From positions 43,065,095 to 43,129,094 of the forward strand of contig NC_084464.1 of the NCBI RefSeq assembly GCF_027409185.1: a DNA stretch of 64,000 bases, in the 5' to 3' direction. This stretch comes from Cynocephalus volans (Eukaryota; Chordata; Mammalia; Dermoptera; Cynocephalidae). The notes beneath the pieces are model-generated. The model saw only the letters and a program-made list of their open reading frames with translations, was not told the DNA's origin and did no database searches. Made by a program: the position numbers and the translations under genes. Of the stretch, positions 1-22,652 are shown piece after piece; the first letter of the stretch is position 1; the number at the start of each line of letters is the position of its first letter.

Positions 1-325
1 TCCTCAGTCCTCGAGGCCTCTCCCGTACGTGTGTCACAGCCGTGTCGTAGATGCCTAGGCTGAGGGTCAGCGACTCCGACCCTGCTCCAGAAGAGCCCTG
101 GTCTTTGTGGCTCCAGGGTTTCTTCCCCATTGACACCAAGCACTCCAGTCCTCAAGGAGGAAGGGTCGTGTGGGAAGGGATAGACCCTTAGACCAGTGAT
201 AGTAGGAGGCAGGGAATAAGGAATAAGGGGAGTGATTTTAGGGGGTGTGACTCTCCCCAATCCCCATATCCTCCTAATGTGCTCTCTGTCCGGAACAGAT
301 CTGGGTCCCTTTCCAAACACTCCTG
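1..325 (+). other. VARS2 5' flank, upstream non-coding part
   Basis: No coding exon is visible before the VARS2 start. A clean splice acceptor ends at 298, so bases 299-325 are 5' UTR belonging to the first coding exon. An upstream non-coding exon probably lies in the first ~180 bases or off the window edge, but I cannot place its donor. Confidence 0.5.
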
Positions 326-11355
<11,030 letters not shown>

Positions 11356-12552
11356 CTCCCCATCCCTGTCTGTTTTCCTCCCTCTCAGACCCATCTTTGG
11401 GGACAAACAGATTTGTCAGCCGTTTTGGTGCGATTGGACTATGTGGCCCACTGCTCTCATTTTGTAAATGAGGAAACACTGTCTTGGTCATGGTGACCGT
11501 GGTGTCCTCAAGAAGCTCACCTCACTGCCAGGCCTCCCTCCCGTGCAGCCCCACCTGGAAGTTTGGGAAGGAGGAGATTCAGATAAACACTTTTAAAATC
11601 CTAAACATGTCTGTGTGTGGTCCTTTTATCCCCCTTTCCCCTAGTGGTGACTTTCTTGCCTCTCAGTTCCCTGAGAGCTTGGTCTGGGGAAAGAGGAGGT
11701 CTGCATCACTGGAGGAAGGAGGAACTTTCTAGTAATGGGGTAGGGCGTGGGCACAGTGTCCCTGGTTCCACCTGCTTCCTGGACTTACTGACAATGCCTC
11801 GGCTTCTGCAGACCCTTCCTCTTGCATGCCTCACCAAATGGAAGATTCCCTGCTCCTTGGCCCTATCCCCAGAGGTGCTGAGAGAAGTAGGGACTTCCTT
11901 CAGGCTTGAGGGTCTGCTGGGTGTGCTGGAGATTGTGTGCCCCTGTCCCTTCTGTGCACCTGAGACTCTAGCACAGAGACACATTGCCCAGTCCCTGAGT
12001 GAGTTACGCACTCAAAGGTGCACCCACTCTGAGCACCTCATCTCATCTCAGTGGAATCCAGGGGCCTGGCCCTTCCACACCCAAGTTCTGCTCTATCCAG
12101 CAGCTCCGAGTAGCTCTTTATGGAAAGCCTATCCCAGGCTGGGTCTTCCAAGGCACTGGATGCGCAATGCCATTTAATCCTCCCAAGATCCTCATGAGGC
12201 GGGTGTTGGCTGCATTGTGTGTGAAGAAACGTGCTCAGAGAAAAAGTAACTCTTCTACGGTATCAGCTGGGATTTAACCCAGTAAGTTAGGTGCAGGTTC
12301 TTTCTGACTGCTGTAACCAAACTTCAGATATAAGGGTGGTGTGAACAGGATGGGTGTTTTTTCTGCTGGGGGTAAGCAGTGCAGAGCTGTGCAATAATGG
12401 GGGCCCACACCCTTTTCATCTTTTTCCTAACATTCTGATACACTTTCCAACGCCGGGTCCAAGGTCTGCTCCAGCTCCCACCAACATGTCTGCATTTCTC
12501 CCCAGAGGGAAGAGAGAAGGGGGTAGGCAGTTTCCTTTTTCTTTTCCCCTGG

Positions 12553-12765
12553 TTCAACAAGTATTTATTGAGCCCCTACTATATGCTGGGCCCTATACTG
12601 GGTTCTTGGATTCATCAGTGAATGAAACAAAGATCTCTGTACTCTGCTCTGGTAGTATTTTTATTCTAGCAAGGACAGTCGGGAATAAACAACACGTGCA
12701 AATAAGTAAACTATATAGTATGTCTGAACATCATAAACACTATGGGGGAAGAGGTAGAATAGAGT
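12553..12765 (+). repeat. L2-type LINE fragment
   Basis: Has the L2 3' layout 'caagtatttattgagcccctactatatgctgggccctatactgg', then 'aatgaaacaaagatctctgt'. Non-coding fragment. Confidence 0.7.
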
Positions 12766-13044
12766 AAGAGGACTTGGGTGTGTGTGTGTTGGGGGGGACA
12801 GGTTGTAGTATTAAATAGGGGGTCTCTATAATGGTGACGTTTAAGCAAAGGCTTGCAGGAGGTGTAGGAATTAGCCAAGTGAATGTCTGGGAGAAGAGTG
12901 CTCCAGAAAGGGAAGAGCCAAAGCAAAACATAGATGGGAGCACACCTGCAGTGCTCAGAGCAGCAAGGAGGCCAATGTGGGGGGCAGAGCAAGTTGGGGG
13001 ATGGGTTGGGGGAGCAGGGAAGGCCCAAGGTGGATCACCTAGGG

Positions 13045-13217
13045 CTGTGCTGTCCAAAATGGTAACCAGTTGATTATTAAAATTAGATAAAATTTATTTA
13101 AATTTAACTAAATTAAAATTAAATAAAATTAGACATTCAGTTCGTCAGTCACACTGGCCACATTTCAAGTGTTTGATAGCCATATGTGGCTAGTGGCTAC
13201 CACATTGGTCAGCACGG
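13045..13217. mobile_element. Non-autonomous hAT-like DNA transposon
   Basis: Ends in near-perfect inverted termini (gtgctgtccaa at 13047 and ttggtcagcac at 13205-13215) around an AT-rich core and a 'gccatatgtggctagtggctac' arm. Too short to code. Confidence 0.7.
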
Positions 13218-14624
13218 TAGTAAAACATTTCCCATCATCTCAGGAAGTATTGCCAGGACTTTGTTTTTTTTCCCTCTGCAATGGAAGCTCCTTTCCTTTC
13301 AAGGATGTGACCAGGAAGTTGCACATTTCCTTCCCATTTGCATCCTGTTGGACAGAACCTAACCATGTGGCTACACTGAGCTTCAAGGGAGGCTGGGAAA
13401 TGTGAAGTAATGCACCATATGCTCCGCTGAAATTCACACGACTCTCCAAAGGAGGAGGACTACGCTTAGAGGGCGGGTCAGCAGTTGCTGCCAGCCCCAG
13501 GTCTGGTGGACCCCAAAGCACTCTCTTCACTGCACTCCTCTGTCTTGAGTCTTAGAAGACAATTCTTTGAGAAAAGAATCTGGGAACCACAACCTGGTGA
13601 TCCCAGGCCCTGAGATCTAGGAACCAGGTTGAGGAGCAGTCAGCTGTCTGCTGCTCCAGCTTCTTGGGGATCCAGACAACCTGTCCCCCAACTTGTTTGG
13701 GGAACTACACAGCTGACCCATAGGTGTCCCCTTCCCACTGGGGCAGGCTAGGGGCAAGTCATGAAATTCTGTTCTCCTTTGGGGCTCCCAGCTACCTTTT
13801 CTCAGGGCTAATTGTATTAGGACAGATGTAAAGGAAAGTAGAGGAATTTTGTTAGTTTTTGCTTCCACTCTCCTCATCTTCAGGGATGCTCCCTACTGAA
13901 CTGTCTTCTCCAACCCCCTCCCCGGGAGTCAGTCTCTAATTTCCTGTGGTGGTGATGGAGGGCAGGGTGGGTACTGTGGAGGACAGAAAGCAATCATCTC
14001 AGCACCCCCAAATGGTCACAGCTGGGCTGCATGCTTGTGTTCTGTAAGCTGGTGAAAGTCAAGATAATCCGAGGAGGGGAGTCAGGTGAGTGCCTGCCTC
14101 CAGAAGTCAGGAAAAGAAGGACCTTGGGCCCCCCCAGGGGACTTGGACTTATGTGCTGAGACTGAGTTTCCACCCTAACAATACCTATCGCCCATGCCAC
14201 TTCCTAGGTGACAGGCTCTGTGGTATGTCCCTAGGCAGCTTATCTGAGCAATCCTCACAATAGTCCTAGGGTGCAGGTCCTTATCACTGACCCCATTTGC
14301 AGATGAAAAAATGGAAGCTCCAGGAGAATAAGGAACTCCTGCAGGATTCAAGTGTGGGGCCCCTGTGACTACACGCTCACATGGTCAGCGGAACAAGCTC
14401 AGCTGACACGCATCCTTCCTCCCCACCACTTGTGCCAGGCCGGCTCTCTCTCACAAGGGGAACCCTCATCTCTCACCTGAGTTGCCTCCCACCCCACCTC
14501 CCACCCTGACTGACCTGTGTGGATCACTTGGTTCTGGGCATGTTCTATCCACACCCCTGTCTGGGGTTCCGGAGCCCCCAGCCCCAAATCATAAACAAAG
14601 GAAGACGAAATTAAAATCTTGCTT

Positions 14625-14830
14625 AATCTAAGGCATCTGTCTGGTGCCCAACCTCTCCATTGCTATTGGACCTCAGGAGAGTGACTTACCCTCTCTAAGC
14701 TTCGATTTCCTCATCTGTGAAATAGGATAAGATAATGATACCTAGTACGCTACATTCAAGATTGCTATAAGCATGGAAATGGGAAAGCATCATGCCTGGA
14801 ACACAGCAGGAATTCAATAGACGTTGCTTT
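14625..14830 (+). repeat. MIR-type ancient SINE
   Basis: Shows 'gagtgacttaccctctctaa', 'tcctcatctgtgaaatagg' and 'cctggaacacagcaggaatt' blocks in MIR order. It lies just downstream of the SFTA2 3' end. Confidence 0.75.
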
Positions 14831-15083
14831 CCCTTCTTCCAAGGTGTTCTGGAGATCCCAACTCAAAGCCTGTGTTCACCCTCATGCGGATGTGTGGTGC
14901 GTGTGTCCCCAAACAATTCCCCAGATTCCTCCAAGCCTTTGACTCTGGTGTTGAGGGAGAGAGTGTCCATCCTGGAACCCTCTGCTCAGCAACTCGTAGA
15001 GTCAGAGACTGGGGTGTCCATTTCCCTTTTCCTGCCAGCCTCTGTTCATGGACCCACAAAGTCAAGTCACTGAATTCAGCATA

Positions 15084-15089
15084 TTTATT
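15084..15089 (-). terminator. SFTA2: SFTA2 polyadenylation signal
   Basis: TTTATT on the plus strand reads AATAAA on the minus strand, about 100 bases beyond the SFTA2 stop. Cleavage is expected near 15065. Confidence 0.85.
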
Positions 15090-15187
15090 GCCACTCAGCA
15101 GGGGAGGGCCCACTGGAAGACAGGGTTAGGGCACACCCCCTGAGCCCCAGGGGCCAAATGCTCTGACCATGAGGGGCACAACTGCTC

Positions 15188-15828
<641 letters not shown>

Positions 15829-15849
15829 CGTGGCCACCTCTGGGATGGA

Positions 15850-17955
15850 AGAAATGTCTGAAGTTCTGGGTGCCTCCCCTCAACAGGCCTGCCTTTCTGC
15901 ACCCTGCTCAGTCCTTAGCACTGGTGTTTGGGGGGAAATAGGAGGGAGAATCCAGGCAACTAGATCTTCCAGTTCTTCCAGTATGGCTTTGAGGACCCAG
16001 AAGAGGGCCATTCACTGAGCTCTTAGGGAAAAGAGAGGGTGGCCCCTTTCCTCAGGTCTGTGCCCCAGCCCCTCCCCATGTCTCCAGGCTTGTGGGGTGG
16101 GTGCCCTGGTCCTAGAGAGAGAGAACAGAGAGGGAAGCAGAGACCAGGAAGGTGTCCCTCCTGCAGGTGACTGGGCTCCACCCAAGCCTGGCCCTCTCAT
16201 GGCTCTTTAGGGATTAATTATTAACTGCAGTTAATTCTCATCATTCTTGCCACCAAAGGGCTCAGGAATGTGGGCCAAACAGGGAGGGGTAGATTAAGCT
16301 ACGATTCTTCGCAAGTGTCCTGCTCCCCAGCCTCAGCGGCTTCCTAGGTGAGAAATCTGAGTAGTGGGGACCTTCATCTTTGAATGTTCTGTTCTAGTTG
16401 CTCTAACACATCCTGGATACTCAGGTGGAAATGTGAGTTTCACTAAATATCCCCCCACCCCCTCCTTGTGCACCATGTAAAGGGGATACCCACATACCCG
16501 CAACCAAGACCTAAACACGCAGGAGCTGAGAAAGGCAAGCACAGGACAGATGTTTAGAGGGAGTTTGGGGCCCATCTAGCTTACTACCCTTCTTTAAAGC
16601 CAGGTAACAAAGGCCCACAGAGGGTAAATGACTTGCTAAGGACACCTAGCAAGTCAGCAGCAGAGATATTAAAACCCATCTTCATTATTCCAGACACACG
16701 GGGGACCTGCTCAACAGGCTGACACACCAGTCACATAAACCCCCTTGAACACACAGGCAGGCTCTTCGTCTTCCTACCTGCCTCTTCTCTAAGCACACCC
16801 TCCCCCTCCCCTGAAACCAGTGGGAGGGAGCTCAGGGGGATGGCAGCTGAGCAACACTGGGCAGAGTCAGGAAGAAAAGCCAAAAGCAAAACCAGAGAAA
16901 TGGAGAGACAGAGACACTCTCTTTGCCATAAATGCAAAGCGAGACAACCACGGACTCGCAGACTCACAATGGAGAGTGGAAGACTGTGGTGGGAAGAACA
17001 CGGGGACACAAAGAGCAGCAGACAAGGACGTGTGAGCAGGGGGAGCAAGGGGGACATGGAGAGATGCTCTGGGGCACCCGAATCTTCCTAAGAGGAGAGT
17101 GGGAGCACCCCCACCTCTTTCCTAGATGACGCCCCCCCCATAAAATCCCAGCTGCCTGGCTGTGTGCTAGGCTCATTACAAACGTTATTTCCTTTAATGC
17201 TCATGATGACCCTTTGAAGTAGGTACTAGATTACCCCCATTTTATGGTGAAGAAACTAAGACTTAGGTCTTGTGACTCGCCCAGGTTGCACAACTCGGCA
17301 GCAGTAGATTCCAGTGCAGTGGGCTCAGCCCTGGTGCTGAGCCGCCAGGGATTCAGGGCAATTTGGCTTCAGAGCTGGGTTCTGAACTTTCGCATGACAC
17401 TGTCCTTGAACAAGACTGGTGTCTTCCCCGGTGTCCCTCTTCTCCCCTTGTACCTTTGCTGCCAGAGGAACGGGAAGCTTTGTGGACTGCAGCCGTATGC
17501 GAGAGATGGCTCAGGTGCTCACTCTCTTACCCCACACCAAGGTCTCATGAAGGTCAGATGTACAGTCCCCAGGTCCTGTCAGTCTCCCCACCAACCTGGC
17601 TCCCAAATCCTGCTTCCCTGAGGGACCCATATGTCCTGACCCCCAGTGGTTGTACTTTTTGGAGCAGGAGGAGGACCTTGGGATAGGACACTTGGGTCTT
17701 CCCGTTTCAAGGAGGGAAGTCTGGGCTGTAGATCAACTCAGGCTTGGGGGATAGATCCCTAGTCCGGGAAGAGCCCGAGGGCCAGGTGGGGAGTCCTCAG
17801 GATCTTACTCATTCTCCCCCTCACCCTGTGCTTCCTGGGATCATGCTGGGACAGGTTAATCCCCAGGGACAGCTTGGTGACCTCTCCCAGGGGATGAAGA
17901 TCTTGGTGTTGATGGAGGCCTTGGCACACCTGGCTCTCCTGGAACTTGTAATAGG
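15850..17955. other. SFTA2 upstream region and intergenic DNA
   Basis: Should contain the SFTA2 promoter just right of 15830, though I see no clear TATA box. The remainder has no gene I can support. A MIR or L2 remnant with the 'tttccttta..gctcatgatgaccctttgaagtagg' layout lies at about 17165-17300. Confidence 0.5.
17165..17310. repeat. MIR/L2-type ancient repeat
   Basis: Has 'ctcattacaaacgttatttc', 'catgatgaccctttgaagta' and 'cccattttatggtgaagaaa' blocks common to MIR-family fragments. Confidence 0.65.
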
Positions 17956-17965
17956 CCCCAGAGCC

Positions 17966-17971
17966 TTTAAA
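17966..17971 (+). promoter_or_regulatory. TATA-like box of the mucin-like gene at 18.0 kb
   Basis: TTTAAA lies 49 bases before the ATG at 18015. If used, the transcript would start near 17996 with a 5' UTR of about 20 bases. Preceded by GC-rich and CT-rich sequence. An upstream promoter with a longer leader is possible. Confidence 0.45.
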
Positions 17972-18014
17972 GAGCCAGGGAGCTTGGCCTGGCCAAGGCA
18001 CATCAACTGGCACC

Positions 18015-21000
18015 ATGAATGCTGTGCTGGTGCTGCTCCTGGGCCTGCAGGCCTTGGCTGGACACGGTGAGCACTGGGCCTGGACATGGGGTCTTGGAAT
18101 GAGGATGTGGACTCTGGACCCAGGGAGATGGGCAACTCTTCTAACCCCACCCTATTGTTTTTCTTCTTTTTCCCACAGCTCAGCTGACTCCACCAGGGAC
18201 CTCTGACACAGTATCTGGAGGTCTCCCCGCTGCCTCTGCAGGTCTCCCCACTGCCTCTGCAGGTCTCCCCACTGCCTCTGGGGATATCTCTGGAGGCCTC
18301 CCCACTGCCTCTGCAGCTCTCCCCACTGCCTCTGCAGGTCTCCCCGCTGCCTCTGCAGGTCTCCCCTCTGCCTCTGCAGGTCTCCCCGCTGCCTCTGCAG
18401 GTCTCCCCACTGCCTCTGCAGGTCTCCCCGCTGCCTCTGGGGATATCTCTGGAGGCCTCCCCACTGCCTCTGCAGCTCTCCCCACTGCCTCTGGGGATAT
18501 CTCTGGAGGCCTCCCCACTGCCTCTGCAGCTCTCCCCACTGCCTCCGCAGGTCTCCCTGCTGCCTCTGGGGATATCTCTGGAGGCCTCCCCACTGCCTCT
18601 GCAGCTCTCCCCACTGCCTCCGCAGGTCTCCCTGCTGCCTCTGGGGATATCTCTGGAGGTCTCCCCACCGCATCTGCTGGTCTCCCCACAGTCCCTGCGA
18701 GTCTCCCCACTGTGTCTGCGAGTCTCACCACTGCATCAGCTGGTCTCCCCACAGTCTCTGCGAGTCTCCCCACTGTGTCTGCGAGTCTCCCCACTGCATC
18801 AGCTGGTCTCCCCACAGTCTCTGCGAGTCTCCCCACAGTCTCTGAGAGTCTCCCCACCGCCTCTGCGAGTCTCCCGACCGCATCTGCGAGTCTCCCCACC
18901 GCATCTGCGAGTCTCCCCACCGCATCAGCTGGTCTCTCCACAGTCTCTGCAAGTCTCCCCACGGCATCTGGGAGTTTCTCAACAGTTTCTTCAACCCCTG
19001 GGGGTTTTCCCAATAGTCCTCAGACTTTAGCTCCGACTGTCTCTGGGAGCACTTCGGGACCAGTGGCCACATCATCAGGTGCTCTTTCCGTTGCTCTGTC
19101 CATCTCTGGAGAACTGGCTGGCTCAGCCGCAGCTCTGGGATGGGAGCTCCCTGTGCTCTGAGCGCAAGTCCTGCAGTTTCCCAGAGCCTCGGTGGAAGCA
19201 GCTCCTTGCCTTTCTGAGTGTACAAGGGCCCCTCTTTCTGTTTTTCAAAATTTCAACCTTTTCTCTGTGGTTAGTGCCTTTGGTATCCCGCCTAAAACAT
19301 TTTTTGCCTACTTTGAGATCATGAAAATATTCTCCTATGCCTTCTTCCAGAAACTTTATTATTTTAGCTTTCAAATTTAAGCCTATGATCCATCTCAAAT
19401 TAATTTTTGTGTATGGAGTGAGGTGGTGGTCAAGGTTTTTTGTTTTTTGTTTTTTTCTTTTTATGGATATCCTGTTACCCCAGAACCATTTATTTCAAAG
19501 GGCCCCCACTGCCCGTTGAATTGTGTGAGCACCTTTATGGGAAGTCAGGTGGCTGTGCCTGTGGGTCTGTCTCTGCACTACACTCTGCTCTTCTGTGTCT
19601 GTTCTCACTCCACTGCCACAGCGCTCAGTGACCACAGCTTTGTAGCACGTCCTCAGATCCCCTATAGCATAAATACTACACTTTGGTTTTTCTTTAAGAT
19701 TTTCTTGGCTATGCCATCAGTTCATCAATTTCTACCAAAAAGTTGCTAGGATTTTTAAAAATTTTATTTTTAATTCAAACATTGATTGTACATGTCTGTG
19801 GGCTACAGTGTTGAATATCAATACCTCTGTGCATTGGATGTGATTTCTGCTTTGCTCTTGCTTGGGTCTCAGTCAGTGAGGAGTTTGGGGGCCGACAGAC
19901 ACATCTATAGGCATTGGGAAAAAGGTGACTGGGGCTTAGACTCCCTTCCACTGAGATTCTGCTCCCAAGATGATAGGAGAGGACTCCACAGAGAGATGTG
20001 TTCTTAGGGTCACACAGACATTAGAGTCATAGAAAGAAAGATGTAAAGTCACGGGGGTAGTGGGGGTTGGGGGAGCTTGAGGGGCCAGATGCCTTGGTCA
20101 TTGTCCCTCTCTTTGTACCTCAGTGCCGAAGCCTCAGGAAAAGGGCTCTGTCCCAGACTGGGCCATCGTGTTGATCACTCTCACTCTGGTGGCAGCAATC
20201 ATTGGCTTAATGTATGGTATCAAGAAGGTGAGTGAAACTGTGGTCCAAATGTATGGGTCCCCAAGGCCAGTGGGGCTGGGACCTGGCGCCCCAGTACTCT
20301 GAGGAGAACTGGCTTCAGGGAGGAGATGACATTTTCTCGAGCTTGGGGGATGGAGGGGAAAAGGAACCTGAGTCTGAGTGGCTGAAAGGAAATGTTGGCC
20401 TGGCAGGGGTGGGGAGTTAGGGCACCGAAAGGTGGTGGGGGGGGGGTGCTGGAGGCTACTAAATTCAGCTCTGGGCAATGAAGAACCAGGTTTCTGGCTT
20501 TGCCATTATAGCTGTGTGACCTTGTGCAAGTTACTTAACTTCTCTGTGCTCCAAATTCTTCTTTAAAAACAATAACTAATATTTAAATAGCACTTATGTG
20601 CTGGGTGCTATACGTATTTTAGTTTACAGCCACCCTGTGATATAGGTAGTATTATTACCCCTCATTTTACAGACAAGGTCATTGAGTCCTGTATAAAATG
20701 AGAATGATAGCATCCATCTCCGAGGGCTGTTGGGAGAATCAAATGAGCTTACACATGTAAAAGCACTTAGCGGTTCTTGGCATATAGTAAGAGCTCAATA
20801 TGTAGTCTTATTCATTACTATTAATGTTTTCCCTCCAAGAGGAGGGCTGAGAGCCTGGGGAGTGGGGGGAGGCAGCAGTCCATGCACAGAGCCGAGGGCT
20901 GGGTGGCAGGTTCCCAGCCCCTTGGTTGATCCATCCTATCCATCCCTCATCTCACAGGCCTGCCAGTTCCAGAGGGAGATGAATCTGGGGTGTGGCTGTG

Positions 21001-21062
21001 GCTCTGTGTCCCCTTATAGCTGCCACCCAGAGGCCACCAGCCAGCGCTACTCTGTCAAATGA
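18015..21062 (+). CDS. Unrecognised mucin-like type I membrane protein, four exons
   Basis: I do not recognise an orthologue. Exons: 18015-18066, 18179-19078, 20124-20227, 20958-21062; all GT-AG and in frame, giving 386 aa. Residues 1-17 are a signal peptide (MNAVLVLLLGLQALAGH). Residues ~18-317 are a Ser/Thr/Pro/Ala domain of heptads such as GLPTASA and SLPTVSA, lacking Cys and suited to O-glycosylation. Exon 3 encodes a stalk and a transmembrane helix (~328-349: DWAIVLITLTLVAAIIGLMY). The 34-residue tail has four Cys and ends in YSVK. The layout matches the neighbouring MUCL3 and MUC21, and the WAIV start of the helix is shared with MUCL3, so it is probably a tandem paralogue. Exon 2 uses a weak donor (gtgctc); if it is skipped the frame would end at 19161 without a membrane anchor. 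Confidence 0.8.
18200..18990 (+). repeat. 21-bp coding minisatellite
   Basis: About 35 heptad-coding units. The left part follows GGTCTCCCC-CTGCCTCTGCA (G-L-P-T/A-A-S-A) and is interrupted several times by a higher-order insert coding GDISGG. The right part, from about 18690, follows the SLPTVSA variant. All units are multiples of three, so copy-number change keeps frame. The unit lacks stops in several frames, which produces long antisense shadow frames. Confidence 0.93.
19230..19850 (-). mobile_element. L1 LINE fragments, antisense, in intron 2 of the mucin-like gene
   Basis: The block containing 'catctcaaattaatttttgt', 'atggatatcctgttacccca' and 'caccacagctttgtagcacg'-type words corresponds to the antisense of a mammalian L1 ORF2 region. 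The stretch near 19755-19845 resembles an antisense L1 3' end. Broken and non-coding. Confidence 0.65.
20490..20810 (+). repeat. MIR-type repeats in intron 3 of the mucin-like gene
   Basis: Contains 'tagctgtgtgaccttgtgca', 'cattttacagacaaggtcat' and 'aaagcacttagcggttcttg' blocks, indicating one or two diverged MIR copies. Confidence 0.7.
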
Positions 21063-21655
21063 AAGAGCGGGGCCAGGACAGCCGAGTGCCCTACCCCTTT
21101 GGCCTTCCTTCTTCCCCCTCCAAATAGACCATTCCCAGTCTCACCTGTGCCATTTACCCTCGCTGGGACCCTTTCCTGCAGGTGGGTTCCTGGGGTCACT
21201 GGCCCCCCGGACGCCTCCACCGACAGTGTAAGGGGAAGTCCACTGTCAGTCACCAAGTGGGAAACTGAGATTCCAGTCCCCACCCTGCTGTCAGCCCTGC
21301 GGTCTGGGGGGAGGCACTCAACCCCTCTGACTGCAGTTTTCGCATCTGTAGAAGGAAGGGCCAGGGCTAGGTGGTGTCCAGGGGCCTCCCAGCCCTCGTG
21401 GAGTCTGGGTCTGGGCACTTGGAACCTTTGCTCCTCATCCTTTCCTACCCCCCCGCCGCCTCAACTATCAGAGAAGCTCCTCAGCTGAGGACACTCCAGG
21501 GCACAGGAGCGAGGGGAGGGGTTCCTCTTCACACCTCCTTCCATAGGGAGCCCCCTCAGGCTGGCTCCTGACCCCATGAAACCCGCAGATTTTCTCCCCG
21601 CTCTGCGATGTCCCCTTAGACTGCTCCAGAAGGGTGGTGGATACAGTTCTTGCTA

Positions 21656-21661
21656 AATAAA
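21656..21661 (+). terminator. Polyadenylation signal of the mucin-like gene
   Basis: Canonical AATAAA about 600 bases after the stop at 21060-21062. An L1 remnant starts right after it. Confidence 0.75.
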
Positions 21662-21689
21662 ATGGCATCCTGTCATCTTTGCAGTTTGA

Positions 21690-21955
21690 TAGTTTTCTGA
21701 AGTGATAAAACATGAATTTTTTCTCTTCCTCATTTGCGGATCTGCTCTACCAGTGAGCTTCATTCTTTCATGTGTTTTCATGATGTTGGTTATCGTCCTT
21801 TCACTTCCAGATGGTGATGCAGATGCTAATTAGCCTGCATCGATCATCTCACAGTGTATACATGTAGCGAAATATTTATGAACCCCATAAATACGAACAA
21901 TTATTGTGTCAATTAAAAAATAAATATAATAAATAAAAAGATTTCACTAACTATT
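21690..21955 (+). mobile_element. L1 LINE 3' end
   Basis: Ends with the L1 3' UTR motif 'aaccccataaatacgaacaa', then 'tattgtgtcaattaaaaaat' and an A-rich tail. Truncated, with no ORF. Confidence 0.75.
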
Positions 21956-22039
21956 TAAATATTCTAGAAAACCCCAGCATCTCCTACACTTGTCTCTCAG
22001 CCCCTGTGTATTTGCCCAAGTGCACAGGCTTTGTCATCG

Positions 22040-22235
22040 TATAGGAACGGGCCAAGGCTGGGCTCCGCTGCTTACCAGGTGTGTGACCTTGAGCAAGTCA
22101 CTTCCCTGATCCGGGCTTGTTGCTGCTCATCTGTAAAATGAGGATGACATTGCCAGCCTCCCAGGACATGACTCATAGGTGGGGTGCTGAGTACATTCTT
22201 CAGTACACAGCAATACTCAAACATCAGTAGTCAGT
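22040..22235 (+). repeat. MIR-type ancient SINE
   Basis: Carries 'aggtgtgtgaccttgagcaa', 'gctcatctgtaaaatgagga' and 'gagtacattcttcagtacac' in MIR order. Confidence 0.75.
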
Positions 22236-22435
22236 AGGGCTGTATCATGACTGGCCCCTCAGCCTCCAGCTCAGACAAAACAGCCTCTACTTACAGTAAG
22301 AGATCATCCTGGGTCTCCACCTATTCCCAGGTTCCTTTACCCCAGATGCTTGAGTCCTCTGGGGGAAGTTGTGGCTAAAAGAGGAGGGAAGGAGATGTCC
22401 ATTCACAAATAGTGACTAATGCTTATTCTAAAGTG

Positions 22436-22652
22436 GAGATTCCCAACCGCAGCACTATTGATGTACTGGGCTGGATCACTTTGGTGTAGAGGCTGTCCTG
22501 TGCATCACAGGATATTTAGCAGCATCTCTGGCCTCTACCCACTAGGTGCCTGTAGCACCCCTCAAAGTTGTGACAAGAATGTCTCCAAAAATAGCCAAAT
22601 GTCACTTGGCAGTGGGCAAAATTGCCTCTCCCTGTAGAGAAGCACTGTCCTA
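22436..22652 (-). mobile_element. MER5A-like hAT-Charlie element
   Basis: Includes 'ggctgtcctgtgcatcacag', 'gcatctctggcctctaccca' and 'aaatgtcacttggcagtggg', the MER5A blocks read in reverse. Diverged, non-autonomous. Confidence 0.8.

Larger units (their letters stand above)
11356..15060. other. VARS2 3' UTR and VARS2-SFTA2 intergenic DNA
   Basis: The first ~240 bases are probably the VARS2 3' UTR. No AATAAA is seen; 'agataaa' near 11581 is the best variant hexamer before a plausible cleavage zone around 11600. The rest has no supportable gene. It holds an L2-like fragment, a small hAT-type element and a MIR. Confidence 0.6.

Noticed and set aside
19079-19161. Continuation of mucin-like exon 2 to the stop at 19161
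   Set aside because: It would give a secreted product, but the splice at 19078 joins in phase to a membrane exon with the family helix. Kept only as an alternative isoform.
18152-19225. Long minus-strand open frames (up to 277 codons) opposite the 18-kb mucin repeat
   Set aside because: They are shadows of the stop-free 21-bp repeat. They have no splice signals or signal sequence, and the protein is a low-complexity LQRQWGD/VGRLAE repeat.
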